From the NCBI GenBank assembly GCA_027622555.1, contig JAQBYJ010000005.1, forward strand, positions 36,367 to 100,366: a stretch of 64,000 nt of DNA, in the 5' to 3' direction. This DNA comes from Verrucomicrobiota bacterium. Lineage in GTDB: Bacteria > Verrucomicrobiota > Verrucomicrobiia > Opitutales > UBA2995. The position numbers and the translations under genes were made by a program. Below the pieces are notes generated by a model. The model worked only from the letters and a program-made list of their open reading frames with translations. It made no database searches and was not told the DNA's origin. Below, one piece after another: positions 45,323-55,400 of the stretch. Within the stretch, counting starts at the first letter, position 1. Every line of letters begins with the position of its first letter.

Positions 45323-45819
45323 CGGCTACTTCGCGTAACAAAACCGGTAAAAGGTTCTATGATCAACTCGCGCGTTCGTTCTCCACCTTCAAGAATAACC
45401 CTGAAAGGTGCGGATGTTGCATCGGAATATAACATGACACTATCAACTTCATACAAGGAAGGATCGCTAAACGATTCCCCTTTATAAGTAGGTTCCTGCA
45501 TGAAAAACGTAGCCTTTAATTTAAACTGCTCAAGATCGATTTCTTCAATAGGGTAAGAGGAAACAACCTCGGGATCCATTAAGACAAATTGACTCCCCTT
45601 TACATCCCAAATCATTTCTACCGATCGTCGTTTTTCGAAGGCCAACATACGGCCTTCTGTCTGAGCCAACACAAATGAACTCTCGAGCTCAGTCATAGGA
45701 TCTTTGTCCAGCAGTGTACCCATATTCACCGCAAAGATAACCCAAACAGAGCCAATCAGTACAATTGTGAGCAGAACTTCAAGTAATGTGAAGCCTCGCT
45801 TGTACATGCCCGATGACAT
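45319..45819 (-). CDS. GspH-like minor pseudopilin
   Basis: The 166-aa frame begins at 45819 or at the ATG at 45807 (MYKRGFTLLEVLLTIVLIGS). It has the prepilin motif with Glu5 and a beta-rich GspH-like region (SFVLAQTEGRMLAFEKRRSV, VILEGGERTRELIIEPFTGF). GspH connects the tip to the GspG shaft. It overlaps gspI by 4 nt. The exact start is uncertain. Confidence 0.75.
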   Translation of the reverse strand: MSSGMYKRGFTLLEVLLTIVLIGSVWVIFAVNMGTLLDKDPMTELESSFVLAQTEGRMLAFEKRRSVEMIWDVKGSQFVLMDPEVVSSYPIEEIDLEQFKLKATFFMQEPTYKGESFSDPSLYEVDSVMLYSDATSAPFRVILEGGERTRELIIEPFTGFVTRSSR

Positions 45820-45827
45820 AGGTGGAA

Positions 45828-46283
45828 TTAATACCAGTTACCGATATCGTCGGCACTTTCGACACCGTCGTCGCCAAGAGAATAGAGGTCAAAACCGGTA
45901 GTGTTGTTTTTCCCTGGCATGATGTATTGGTAATCCCTTCCCCATGGGTCTGCTGGATTTCTTTCCATATAAGGCCCCTTCCAATTAGGCGCACCAGACG
46001 GCTGAGTTAGAAGTGCTTGCAATCCTTCTTCAGTACTCGGGTAGCGTCCATTGTCTATACGATAACGAAACAAAGTAGCCTTCATCGTATCGTTCACAAA
46101 AATCCTGGCTGTCTCCTCCTGCCCGCCTTTCAGGATTTCGCCAACTTTGACTAATCCAAAAACGACCATGCCTCCAAGCAGGGCCATGACCAAGAGAATT
46201 TCCATAAGGGTAAAACCACTCTTACGTCGTTTGTCTTTCAAAGGTTGTTCGGTCGGTTCTTTGTGGGTATGATTTTCTTTCAT
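45828..46283 (-). CDS. gspG: Major pseudopilin GspG
   Basis: The 151-aa protein has a long basic leader before the cleavage site RRKSG-FTLMEILLVM, with Glu5. The GspG core follows: ATLFRYRIDNGRYPSTEEGL, QALLTQPSGAPNWKGPYMER, DPWGRDYQYIMPGKNN and a C-terminal loop DLYSLGDDGVESADDIGNW that binds calcium in the family. It is the main subunit of the pseudopilus and the first gene of the leftward T2SS operon. It lies divergent from pntAA across 202 bp. The leader of about 22 residues is longer than usual. Confidence 0.93.
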   Translation of the reverse strand: MKENHTHKEPTEQPLKDKRRKSGFTLMEILLVMALLGGMVVFGLVKVGEILKGGQEETARIFVNDTMKATLFRYRIDNGRYPSTEEGLQALLTQPSGAPNWKGPYMERNPADPWGRDYQYIMPGKNNTTGFDLYSLGDDGVESADDIGNWY

Positions 46284-46485
46284 AGTTTAATCCAATTAGT
46301 TGTTTAAACGTTAGTTCCAGTGAAAATGGTTACTGTTCCCGTATCCAGATAATTAATTGGTTTTTCGTACACAGAAGTGGCGTATTTTACAGTTTCCTAA
46401 ACATTTCTCCTTCCCATTGTCACACTTGGTCGTAACTCTGTGGTCCTTCACTTCGCATTATTCAGACTGTTACGATTCCAAAATT

Positions 46486-47625
46486 ATGGAAGGTTTTATA
46501 CCAAAATCAACAATCCAAGGGGAAAACCGCACCGCCCTCACACCTGATTCCGCAGAAAAACTCATTTCGTTGGGTTTAAAGATAAGCGCTGAATCCGGTT
46601 TGGGCGACAAGAGCGGTTACCCGGATCACGACTATAAGGCAAAAGGCGTCACCCTTACTACTGGTGATTCTTCTATCAGCCAGGCCGATCTAGTCCTCGG
46701 GCTCGACCTGCCGACACCAGAGTCGATTGCCAAACTCAAACCAGGGAGCCTCTTCATCGGTTATCTGGATCCTTTCTTTAACCTGGATCTGCTCAAAGCA
46801 TTTGCCGCAGCCAAGGTGAGCGCCATCTCCATGGAAATGATTCCGCGCACCACGCTTGCGCAGAAGATGGATGTCCTAAGTTCACAGATGAATGTCGCCG
46901 GCTACTACGCGGTCATAAAAGCCGCCGAGCGCTTAAACAAAATCTTGCCGATGATGATGACACCAGCTGGTACCATATCGCCAAGTCGCGTGTTTGTGAT
47001 TGGTGTGGGTGTTGCCGGGCTGCAGGCCATTGCGACGGCCAAACGCCTCGGTGCCCGCGTCGAGGCATTCGATACACGCCCCGTGGTAGAGGAACAGGTC
47101 AAATCTCTCGGTGCCAAGTTTGTAAAAATAGACCTCGGGGAAATGGGACAAACCGATCAAGGCTACGCCAAGGCACTCACTCCGGAACAAATCGAATTGC
47201 AACGCCAGGGCATGGCGAAGGTATGTGCGCAGTCGGATATAGTAATCACTACGGCGAAACTTTTTGGCAGAAAGGCCCCTACCCTGTTAACCAAAGACAT
47301 GATTGTCGGCATGAGGCCGGGTTCGGTCATTGTTGATCTTGCCGCAGCTGGTGGAGGCAACGTTGAAGGGACGATCCTCAATCAGGAAGTTGTAACGGAA
47401 AATGGCGTGATCATCATTGGTAACGGCACACTGGAAAGCGAAGTCCCCTTTCACGCATCCCAGGTGTATGCCTCAAACATCTATAGTTTGTTGGATCACT
47501 TCTGGGACAAGGAGAAGGGAATCCTTAATCTGAACTTTGAAGATGAAATCTTGCAGGGCTGCCTTTTGACCCACGACGGAGAAATTATTCACCCTACCTT
47601 TAAAGAGAAACTGGCTGAAGCCTAA
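46486..47625 (+). CDS. pntAA: NAD(P) transhydrogenase subunit alpha part 1 (PntAA)
   Basis: The ATG at 46486 (MEGFIPKSTIQGENRTALTP) gives 379 aa; the frame upstream to 46357 is unlikely sequence. It is the NAD(H)-binding domain I: GENRTALTPDSAEKLISLGL, VFVIGVGVAGLQAIATAKRL, GARVEAFDTRPVVEEQVKSL and VIVDLAAAGGGNVEGT. In this three-gene form the alpha subunit is split, with the membrane part encoded by the next gene 11 bp downstream. It transfers hydride from NADH to NADP+, driven by the proton gradient, giving NADPH. Confidence 0.94.
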   Translation: MEGFIPKSTIQGENRTALTPDSAEKLISLGLKISAESGLGDKSGYPDHDYKAKGVTLTTGDSSISQADLVLGLDLPTPESIAKLKPGSLFIGYLDPFFNLDLLKAFAAAKVSAISMEMIPRTTLAQKMDVLSSQMNVAGYYAVIKAAERLNKILPMMMTPAGTISPSRVFVIGVGVAGLQAIATAKRLGARVEAFDTRPVVEEQVKSLGAKFVKIDLGEMGQTDQGYAKALTPEQIELQRQGMAKVCAQSDIVITTAKLFGRKAPTLLTKDMIVGMRPGSVIVDLAAAGGGNVEGTILNQEVVTENGVIIIGNGTLESEVPFHASQVYASNIYSLLDHFWDKEKGILNLNFEDEILQGCLLTHDGEIIHPTFKEKLAEA

Positions 47626-47636
47626 TTTGCTGACCC

Positions 47637-47924
47637 ATGGATATCATATTACTACTATTTATTTTCACTCTGGCGGCCTTCCTGGGATTTGAACTCATAG
47701 CGAAAGTCCCATCACAGTTACATACGCCGCTCATGTCCGGGTCCAATGCCATTTCAGGCATCACGATCGTTGGAGCCTTGTTGGCGACGATGCACAATCC
47801 GCAAGGAACCATGGCGATGATACTCGGGTTTGTTGCTCTTGTCCTTGCTACCATCAACGTAGTCGGTGGCTACCTTGTAACTGACCGCATGCTCGGCATG
47901 TTTAAGAAAAAGGGAGGTAAATAA
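47637..47924 (+). CDS. pntAB: NAD(P) transhydrogenase subunit alpha part 2 (PntAB)
   Basis: The 95-aa membrane protein has about three segments (ILLLFIFTLAAFLGFELIAK, LMSGSNAISGITIVGALLAT, MILGFVALVLATINVVGGYL) and the typical VPSQLHTPLMSGSNAISG. It is the membrane part of the alpha subunit in the split arrangement and joins PntB, whose gene starts 2 bp downstream, to form the proton channel. Confidence 0.93.
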   Translation: MDIILLLFIFTLAAFLGFELIAKVPSQLHTPLMSGSNAISGITIVGALLATMHNPQGTMAMILGFVALVLATINVVGGYLVTDRMLGMFKKKGGK

Positions 47925-47926
47925 TC

Positions 47927-49348
47927 ATGGATACCTCCATACTCATTAATTTCTTCTACATCGTTTCAGCCATTCTGTTCATTTATGGCATCAAAATGCT
48001 TGGCTCCGCAGGTACCGCTCGCAAAGGGAACCGGGTTTCCTCAGTCGGTATGTTAATCGCGGTGGTCGTAACCCTGATCGACAATCAAGTGTTCGAAAGT
48101 TGGGTCTGGATAGTCGCAGGTATCGGAATGGGGACCCTCATTGGTTTCGTTGCGGCCAAGCGGGTTCAGATGACATCCATGCCGGAACTGGTCGCGCTGT
48201 TTAACGGTTTTGGTGGACTCGCCAGTTTGTTGGTGGGTTGGGCAGAAATCCAGAAAGTGATCGATGCCAAAGCTGGAGAAAATGTTAATCTCTCAGTAGG
48301 TTCCATAGACAACTTTACTGCATCCGCCATTTTTCTGGCGGTTATTATTGGTGGAGTCACTTTCACCGGCAGTGTTTACGCTTGGGGAAAACTATCGGGC
48401 AAGATTAGTGGCCAAGCCAAAATCTTCGCTGGGCAGAAAGCCTTCAATTCGTTGATCTCCCTCGGAATGTTGGTGAGTGGCGTCCTGTTCGCCTCCGCTC
48501 CCAACGCAGAGGTCGCATTTATATATTTCCTGGTCTTTATGGTTCTCTCCCTACTCCTGGGAATATTTGGAGTGATGCCAATTGGAGGCGGAGATATGCC
48601 AGTGGTTATTTCCTTATTGAATAGTTGCTCGGGACTTGCCGCATGTGCAGCCGGATTTGTCATTCAGAACAACGTGCTTATTGTAGCAGGCTGTCTCGTT
48701 GGAGCTAGCGGGCTCATTCTGACCATCATTATGTGTAAGGCGATGAACCGAACTTTGCCCAATGTGCTTTTCAGTGGTTTCGGAGCAACCGCAGAAAAGG
48801 CAGGCGGGAAACAGGAAGGTGAAATGAAAGCCATTAGTGGGCAAGATGCTTACTTTGTTCTCGAAGCTGCCAGTAGCGTTGTGTTCGTACCTGGTTACGG
48901 CATGGCGGTCGCACAAGCCCAACACGCGGTCAAAGAACTTGGTGAGATTTTAGAAGAAAATGGAGCTGAAGTTCGATATGCCATTCACCCCGTCGCAGGC
49001 CGTATGCCTGGACATATGAACGTCCTACTGGCAGAAGCAGATGTTCCCTACGAACAACTATCCGAAATGGAGGATGTGAATCCTATCATGTCCACAGTCG
49101 ATGTTGCCATCGTCATCGGGGCCAACGACGTAGTGAACCCGGCAGCCGGTGATGATCCTTCCAGCCCGATTTATGGCATGCCCATTATTAACGTGTTTGA
49201 AGCAAAAACCGTCTTCGTTTTGAAGCGTGGTCAAGGCGCAGGGTTTTCCGGACTTGTAAATCAATTATTCTTTCGGGAGAACACCCGCATGCTTTACGGT
49301 GATGCCAAAGCAACCATCACGGACCTGGTCGCACAATTTAAGGATTAG
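47927..49348 (+). CDS. pntB: NAD(P) transhydrogenase subunit beta (PntB)
   Basis: The 473-aa protein has about nine membrane helices in the first ~280 residues, with PELVALFNGFGGLASLLVGW and FTGSVYAWGKLSGKISG. The NADP(H)-binding domain III follows (VVFVPGYGMAVAQAQHAVKE, IHPVAGRMPGHMNVLLAEAD, VIGANDVVNPAAGDDPSSPI, FEAKTVFVLKRGQGAGFSGL). It completes the pnt operon, which supplies NADPH. A bidirectional terminator follows. Confidence 0.96.
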   Translation: MDTSILINFFYIVSAILFIYGIKMLGSAGTARKGNRVSSVGMLIAVVVTLIDNQVFESWVWIVAGIGMGTLIGFVAAKRVQMTSMPELVALFNGFGGLASLLVGWAEIQKVIDAKAGENVNLSVGSIDNFTASAIFLAVIIGGVTFTGSVYAWGKLSGKISGQAKIFAGQKAFNSLISLGMLVSGVLFASAPNAEVAFIYFLVFMVLSLLLGIFGVMPIGGGDMPVVISLLNSCSGLAACAAGFVIQNNVLIVAGCLVGASGLILTIIMCKAMNRTLPNVLFSGFGATAEKAGGKQEGEMKAISGQDAYFVLEAASSVVFVPGYGMAVAQAQHAVKELGEILEENGAEVRYAIHPVAGRMPGHMNVLLAEADVPYEQLSEMEDVNPIMSTVDVAIVIGANDVVNPAAGDDPSSPIYGMPIINVFEAKTVFVLKRGQGAGFSGLVNQLFFRENTRMLYGDAKATITDLVAQFKD

Positions 49349-49387
49349 CTGTCAGACCGCAATCCTTTCTATCGGAATCCCTCTTTA

Positions 49388-49419
49388 AAAAAGGACGCTC
49401 TTTTCAGGGCGTCCTTTTT
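49388..49419. terminator. Bidirectional terminator between pntB and the giant gene
   Basis: A perfect 11-bp stem (49388-49398 with 49409-49419) has a 10-nt loop. The arms begin with A-tracts and end with T-tracts, so it works in both directions. It sits between two convergent genes, 40 bp after pntB and 9 bp after the stop of the giant gene. Confidence 0.85.
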
Positions 49420-49427
49420 AATACCAC

Positions 49428-52400
49428 CTATAGTCCGTCCCCGGCAATCAGCCGGAAGAACGTCCGTGAATCTTCCGTGTAGGGAGCAATGATTTCAAAA
49501 CGGTTATCTCCAAGATCGGTTACGGTTATTTCAGAAACATCCTTCCACATAAACGGATCAATAAGGTCAGTCGTTTCTGCTCGAATTTCTGCACCGAGCC
49601 CTGGAGGAACCGCCAGAATAATTCTAACCCTTGTTTCATCAATCCGAACCATTGATTCCACGCGAATGCCGGAGTCGGCGATTACGGTAGTGGTTTCAAC
49701 CAGAGGGTCTTTGTCTTCAACCAATCCAGCCCAATCCGTTGCCAAAGAATAAAAAGAATAAGTTCTTCCGGAAGTACCGGTGAAGGTGGGATTGGGATCC
49801 TCAGATGCACCAAGCCAGAGGAAGAATGGACTACCATCTACGGATTGATAGACCGTGTAATAAGCCACGCCTGATCCCCCCGGATCGGATCCGTTCAAAG
49901 CAACAGAGAAGGATGCCGAATCTGAAACAGCAGGACTACTGGCCGAACTGATTGGTCTTTCTAGATCTATCGTGTGAAGAACCGTCGGCGTTTCGATGGG
50001 GTCGTTGAGATCGAAAATAATCAACGCCTGATTTTCAAACTCTGTGCCTTGCGGCAAATTCGGTTTCTGCTTAACGTCGTAACGGACAAAGCCCTGGCCG
50101 ATTCCCGTTTCATCTTCCACCTGAAGGAACCCATCAAACGCTCCAAATGGAGTAATCCCGGTGAGGGGATCCAGGGAGTCGAACACGATCGTGATCGCGC
50201 CTGAATTTCGATCAAAAGTTCCTTTTACCCGGACCGTCAATGGCGATTCATCAGCATTATTGGAGGCTACATCGATTTCAAAGTTTTGAGTATTTTTCGG
50301 AATTTCCCGACTGAGATCAGCCCAGCCAAAACTTTTGAACACAAAACTGTCAAAATCATAGTCTGAATCCAAAGTATCGGTGATAGTCACCCGCAGTGCT
50401 GCGGCAGTGGCACCTTCTTCCGGATCATTTTCAAAAAGGATGGTATAGGGGATGAGTCTGTCTCCGCCAATCCACCCTTCGGGCCCATGCCCGTTCAGTC
50501 CGAATTTGTCGTTAGGATCCCAGGATCCAACTCCAGTCGGCCATTTGCGCTCATCAGGGATAAATTGTTCCCGGAGAACAATAGGCGGTACATCTTCAAT
50601 TGGTTCGTTACAGCAACCAACTGGCACAAGCACCAGGTCATTAATACTGAAAAGACTAAAATCACTGGCCGCTTGATTTTGGGCATCACCGGAAGGTAAA
50701 GGAAATTGCGATGAGAAACTTTCAACAGGAACGGATGCTGAACTCAGGTCCTGGAATGGAATGATAAATTCCGAAGCAGAACTCCAATTCCCGTTTGTGA
50801 GGGTAGCAAATGCCATCCGTTCAACAATGTCATTGAAGCTGGTGGACGTTCCCAGATTTACCTCCTCCGACCATATAGCGGTAACAGCACTGCCAATCTG
50901 CCCAAGCACCGCATTCGAAACGGCTTTCCCGTCGGAGAGCTTGGACGCTGGGAGCCACAAAGCATTCGAAGCATCCCATTTTTGAACATACAGATTGGCT
51001 TCGTCCATGCCACTTTCCAACCAGCTTACAAACACCATCCCATCCGGCAAACTATGCAATCTTAGTTGGTTGGCTAACCCCGCACGCTCAGAGATTACTT
51101 GTGGTTGGCTCCATCCAGCATCTGTTTTCCGGACAAAACAAATATTTGCTTCTTCGTAAGCAGCCATAATGTCTTCGACACTTGAAGCTGTCGTCAGCCC
51201 GGTTGTGTCGGAATGAGCGTAGACAAATAGAAGATCGTTATTCATATCGCGAATCGCCCGCACTTCACGATTCAATCCGGAAGTATTGGGAACCTGCAAG
51301 GCAGTTGCCCAGGAACTTCCGTCATACTCGGCATACCTAATCGAATTATTGAGATCCGTTGCAGCCGCTGATTTGCTTCGTATCCACACCATTGCGTCGC
51401 CGCCGCTTGCTGTCTTGTACAAGGCCGGACGACTTTCATCGACCAGATCCGTGGCAACATCAGGTAGCACAGCTTCACTGACACCATCTATGATGTAGGT
51501 ATTCGTATTTCCAAGCTTCTCTTGTTTAGACAGCGTTTCCTCCACAAAAACTCCCGACGATGTCATGAAGCTGCGCTCGAGACTTCCATCCACCTGTAGT
51601 TCCAATACTGCAGGCATCCCGGGATAGGCCTGTGGTGCCAATCCTCCACCTCCATCCTGCAGGCCCTGGTTTGATACTACCCTATCATCAAGGAAAGAAA
51701 ATTGGAACGTCGCTTCCCGGGTGATACCGGTTCCTTCTATCGATCCAGCAATACTCCCACGGATAAAGATGTCATCCAGTTCGATCCCGTTGCCTTCAGC
51801 CTTCAAAGTCAAATTCCCAGTTATGAATCCTGCCACCCTGACCGTGTCGCCGATCGCATTGCCAACGGCATAACCACCGATCCCGGTTTCAAGTTGAACC
51901 TTTCCTTTAGTCGGAAACAGCCGCGGCATTTCCCACGATACATCTCCACCGAACACACCATCAATTTGTATGCCCACCGATACATTGGCAATAGGCCCCA
52001 AATCAAAGCTCGCCTGAGGCCAGGGAATTCGCGCCCTTGCCTTGATTCCCAATCCGAGAGCCAGGCTTTGGAATTCATAATCACAACGTTGCCGGTTCAG
52101 TTTCCAATCGGCAGCGATAGCTCCAACACCTGTTATGAAAATACCTTCGCCAGTTCTATCATCGGCGAAAAAAGATAAATCAATCGCAGCCGTACCGGTA
52201 GCTTTCCCCTCCCGGAGATTGGCCTCCCCAGCTATCGAAGCAGATACAGAAGCTCCATGAGCTCCAAAAAGATTCTTCAGTATTCTTGGCTGACCGTTGC
52301 TATCCCACTTAACCAATTCCTTTTGTCTCGCGAATACTACTTTAAAATCCCGACAGAGTTCTGTGTTCGCCAGCAATTCCGGATTCCAATCGGGCAGGAT

Positions 52401-55400
52401 GAAATCGTTACTGAGAGTGGAGGTATACTTGGCCAGTGTTAAGCCAGGATTATCGGATGGTTGAAACAAAGGCTGTCCAATATCCCCGGGAACCAGGGGT
52501 CTGTCATTGAAGTAGAGGTCAGAATCTTCACCCTCATTGGTGAGATTGTTGCTCGTCCACGCAACCAGCGGATTTCCATTGGCGGCTAGGGCCGCGGCAC
52601 TGTTGGAGAATGCGACATCATCGTGAGCAGCATATTCTGTCGGCTCGTGCCAGATGCATGCGCCCTGCTCATCAAATAACCCAATGACAACCATGATACG
52701 GTTATCATTCAAGTTTACCGGTACATCGATATCAGGATCGGACCGCTGGGCACTTTGCTCAAAAAATACAGCCATGGCCGGAGCCCCATTAACCAAGGTC
52801 GGCGAATAAATCGGGAGTGGGTTGGTCCCACCGGAAATCCGGTCAGCCAGCGTCCAAGCGCCATCGACAAATTTCGTGTGCATGACAAATCCTCTTCTTA
52901 CAAAAAACAGATGCGGAACTCCTTCGACATATAGAAGTGATAAATGCCGAATCTGTGTAGCGGGATCAGTCGCCTCGCCGGCCTTAAACGCTTCAAGGCA
53001 GAATTCGTTGTCTCCAAATACTTTACCTCCATGGACTACGACTGAGTTGGGACTCGAACTGTAACCATCTGCCAGCACATGATAAGATCCGCTTGGCAAA
53101 TTTTGTACGGTAAAATTTCCTATAGAATTGGTAATTACCTTAAAGATCCAGCCATTCGGATCGTCGTCTGCAATAGTAACTGAGGTGTTTGCGAGTGGCA
53201 CATTATTAATATTCTTTACCTTCCCGGTCAGTCTGTTGGTTCCAATCCCAGTTATGTTTTCATAAATATTGTTGAGAAGAGAGGCCAGGTTGGTCTCCGC
53301 AATACCCAGGTTGGCCAAGCGCGCTGCTTCCTCACTGGCAGCCTGGTGATTTCGTGCAACCGTGCTCCCAATCCTGTCTCGATATTCTGAATGGTGAAAC
53401 GATTCTTCATTTTCGTCTTCGGCTTCAGTAGGCGTATTATCCACCCGCACTGCTGAGGCTTGCTGGTGAATCATCTCGCCCATGCTTTCACGCTCAACGC
53501 CTTGATAATAAACCATAGTCACCACGGTCTCGCCCGGAGCAACCATACCGGGCATTCCCGTTTCAGACATGGGAATGATATTGAGATTGCTGGTTCCCAC
53601 GCTATCAGGACTTGTTGAATACATACCACCGGGGGCGAGGTCGCCAAGTGAACCGGAAAAATTCACAAGCGCCGGCATATCCTGCCCGGTCGAATTGGTG
53701 ACGGATACTTCAATGGGCAAGGCGACGAGTGGATTAAGCCGTACCGTATCAGGCGTGTTAAACCTCACGGTCAAAGTTGCGTCGTCATCTCCTGGCACCG
53801 CAGCTCTCAATTCGAAACCTGCCACTCTGACCACCGATTCGTCTGTCCGGGCCACAATAACGTCATAATCTCCAAGCTTATCTCCCTGGAAAATAAAAGA
53901 AGCGGTCAAACAAGCCGAGTTGCGGAATATCATTGTCTGAGCCACAATCAACGGATCTCCATCAACATGCCGGAGCGACACAACGTCTCCACGCCGGAAG
54001 GCGGCTCCCTTCACAACCAACGTGACCCTTCCTCCGTTGCCGGCATTGTTGGGGAGCACTTCGATGATTGAGAATCCAAGTATTTCAGTATCGACATCCA
54101 CATTGTTTGGTTCAGGACCGGGATCATCTACGGTCACTAGCAAATAGAAGATACCGCTACCTGTTATTGGGACCTGAATACGCGCATCATTTCCTGCCGT
54201 TGCATCATCCTTACCGTTGTTTTCAAACACAGTCGGAACCTGGTCCAGTCGGGTTAAAAGGCCTATGCGGGCATTCGGACCAGCGGTGCTTACCGTGATT
54301 CCCAAGTCATAGCCAATGTGTTCCGAGGCATCGATGCGGAATAACTGTGACCCTAACTGCCCTGCAGGAAAAGTGTTCGAAGAGCTATCAACAGGACCAA
54401 GCGCTGGCACAGAAACCTCGAAGGAAGAAGTCGAAGCGGAGGCATTATTGAAATCCTGAAACTCGAGTTGCTGCGAATGATGGTCCGTCCGTACGATCAC
54501 ACGAAAAGAGCCATCCACCAGATTGGGGAGATTCAACACAAAAGAATGCGTATAAGATTCGCCGGCTCCCAATGGTTTTGGTCTCGTTGATAAACCACCA
54601 AACACATCGTTGATATCGAAGTTCGCATCCCTTGAAAAGAACACTGCATCCACCCAAGTTCCGACGGCTGGAGAAGCGCCAGTATTGGTGACTGAGTATT
54701 GGACTTCCACGCGTTGACCGGGTGCATAAGAATGATCTGCCAGGAGCTCACTCAACGAAAAGAATTTTCCGCCAGTGGTAATAAATACGATCGAGTCCGG
54801 ATCCACTTCCAGATCGGGATTCAAAGCCGGATCCGAAGCGCCTAATCGCTCCAAAGCACCAATATCGGTATAGGAGGGAGCCGGTGCTCCCGTATCAACA
54901 ACCGCAGTATCATCGAAACGCGGCAATCCACGAGCATCCAGTCTATCGGCAAACGCCCCATTACCAGCATCGATGGCAGGCGACCCGGTTTCAAAATAAA
55001 AATTTCCATTCGCAGGATCTACAAACAGCGGATCCGCGAACACGTCACCCGTACCATCAAGCGGCATCCAATTGGTAACGTTCACTCCCAATATGTCTCC
55101 CCCACTTGCTCCGGGATTGTAGTAAACATTGTAAGAACTCGTAGCCGACGGATTCAGGTTGTCGGTCCACAATCCGGCTTCGGAGGCTCCCGCGATGATA
55201 TTGTTTACCAACTGGATGTTTTGGGCGGACTCCAAACGCACTCCATTAAGCCCGCCGTGAAAAGTGTTGTTCCTTACAATGAACTTTGTGCCGCCCAATC
55301 CTTCGAAGAGGATGCCAGCCGTTTGGTAATTAAAAAGCACACAATTGGAGATATCCAGGGTCCCCAGCCGGTTTACCCGAATGGCACTCCCGAGCGTATC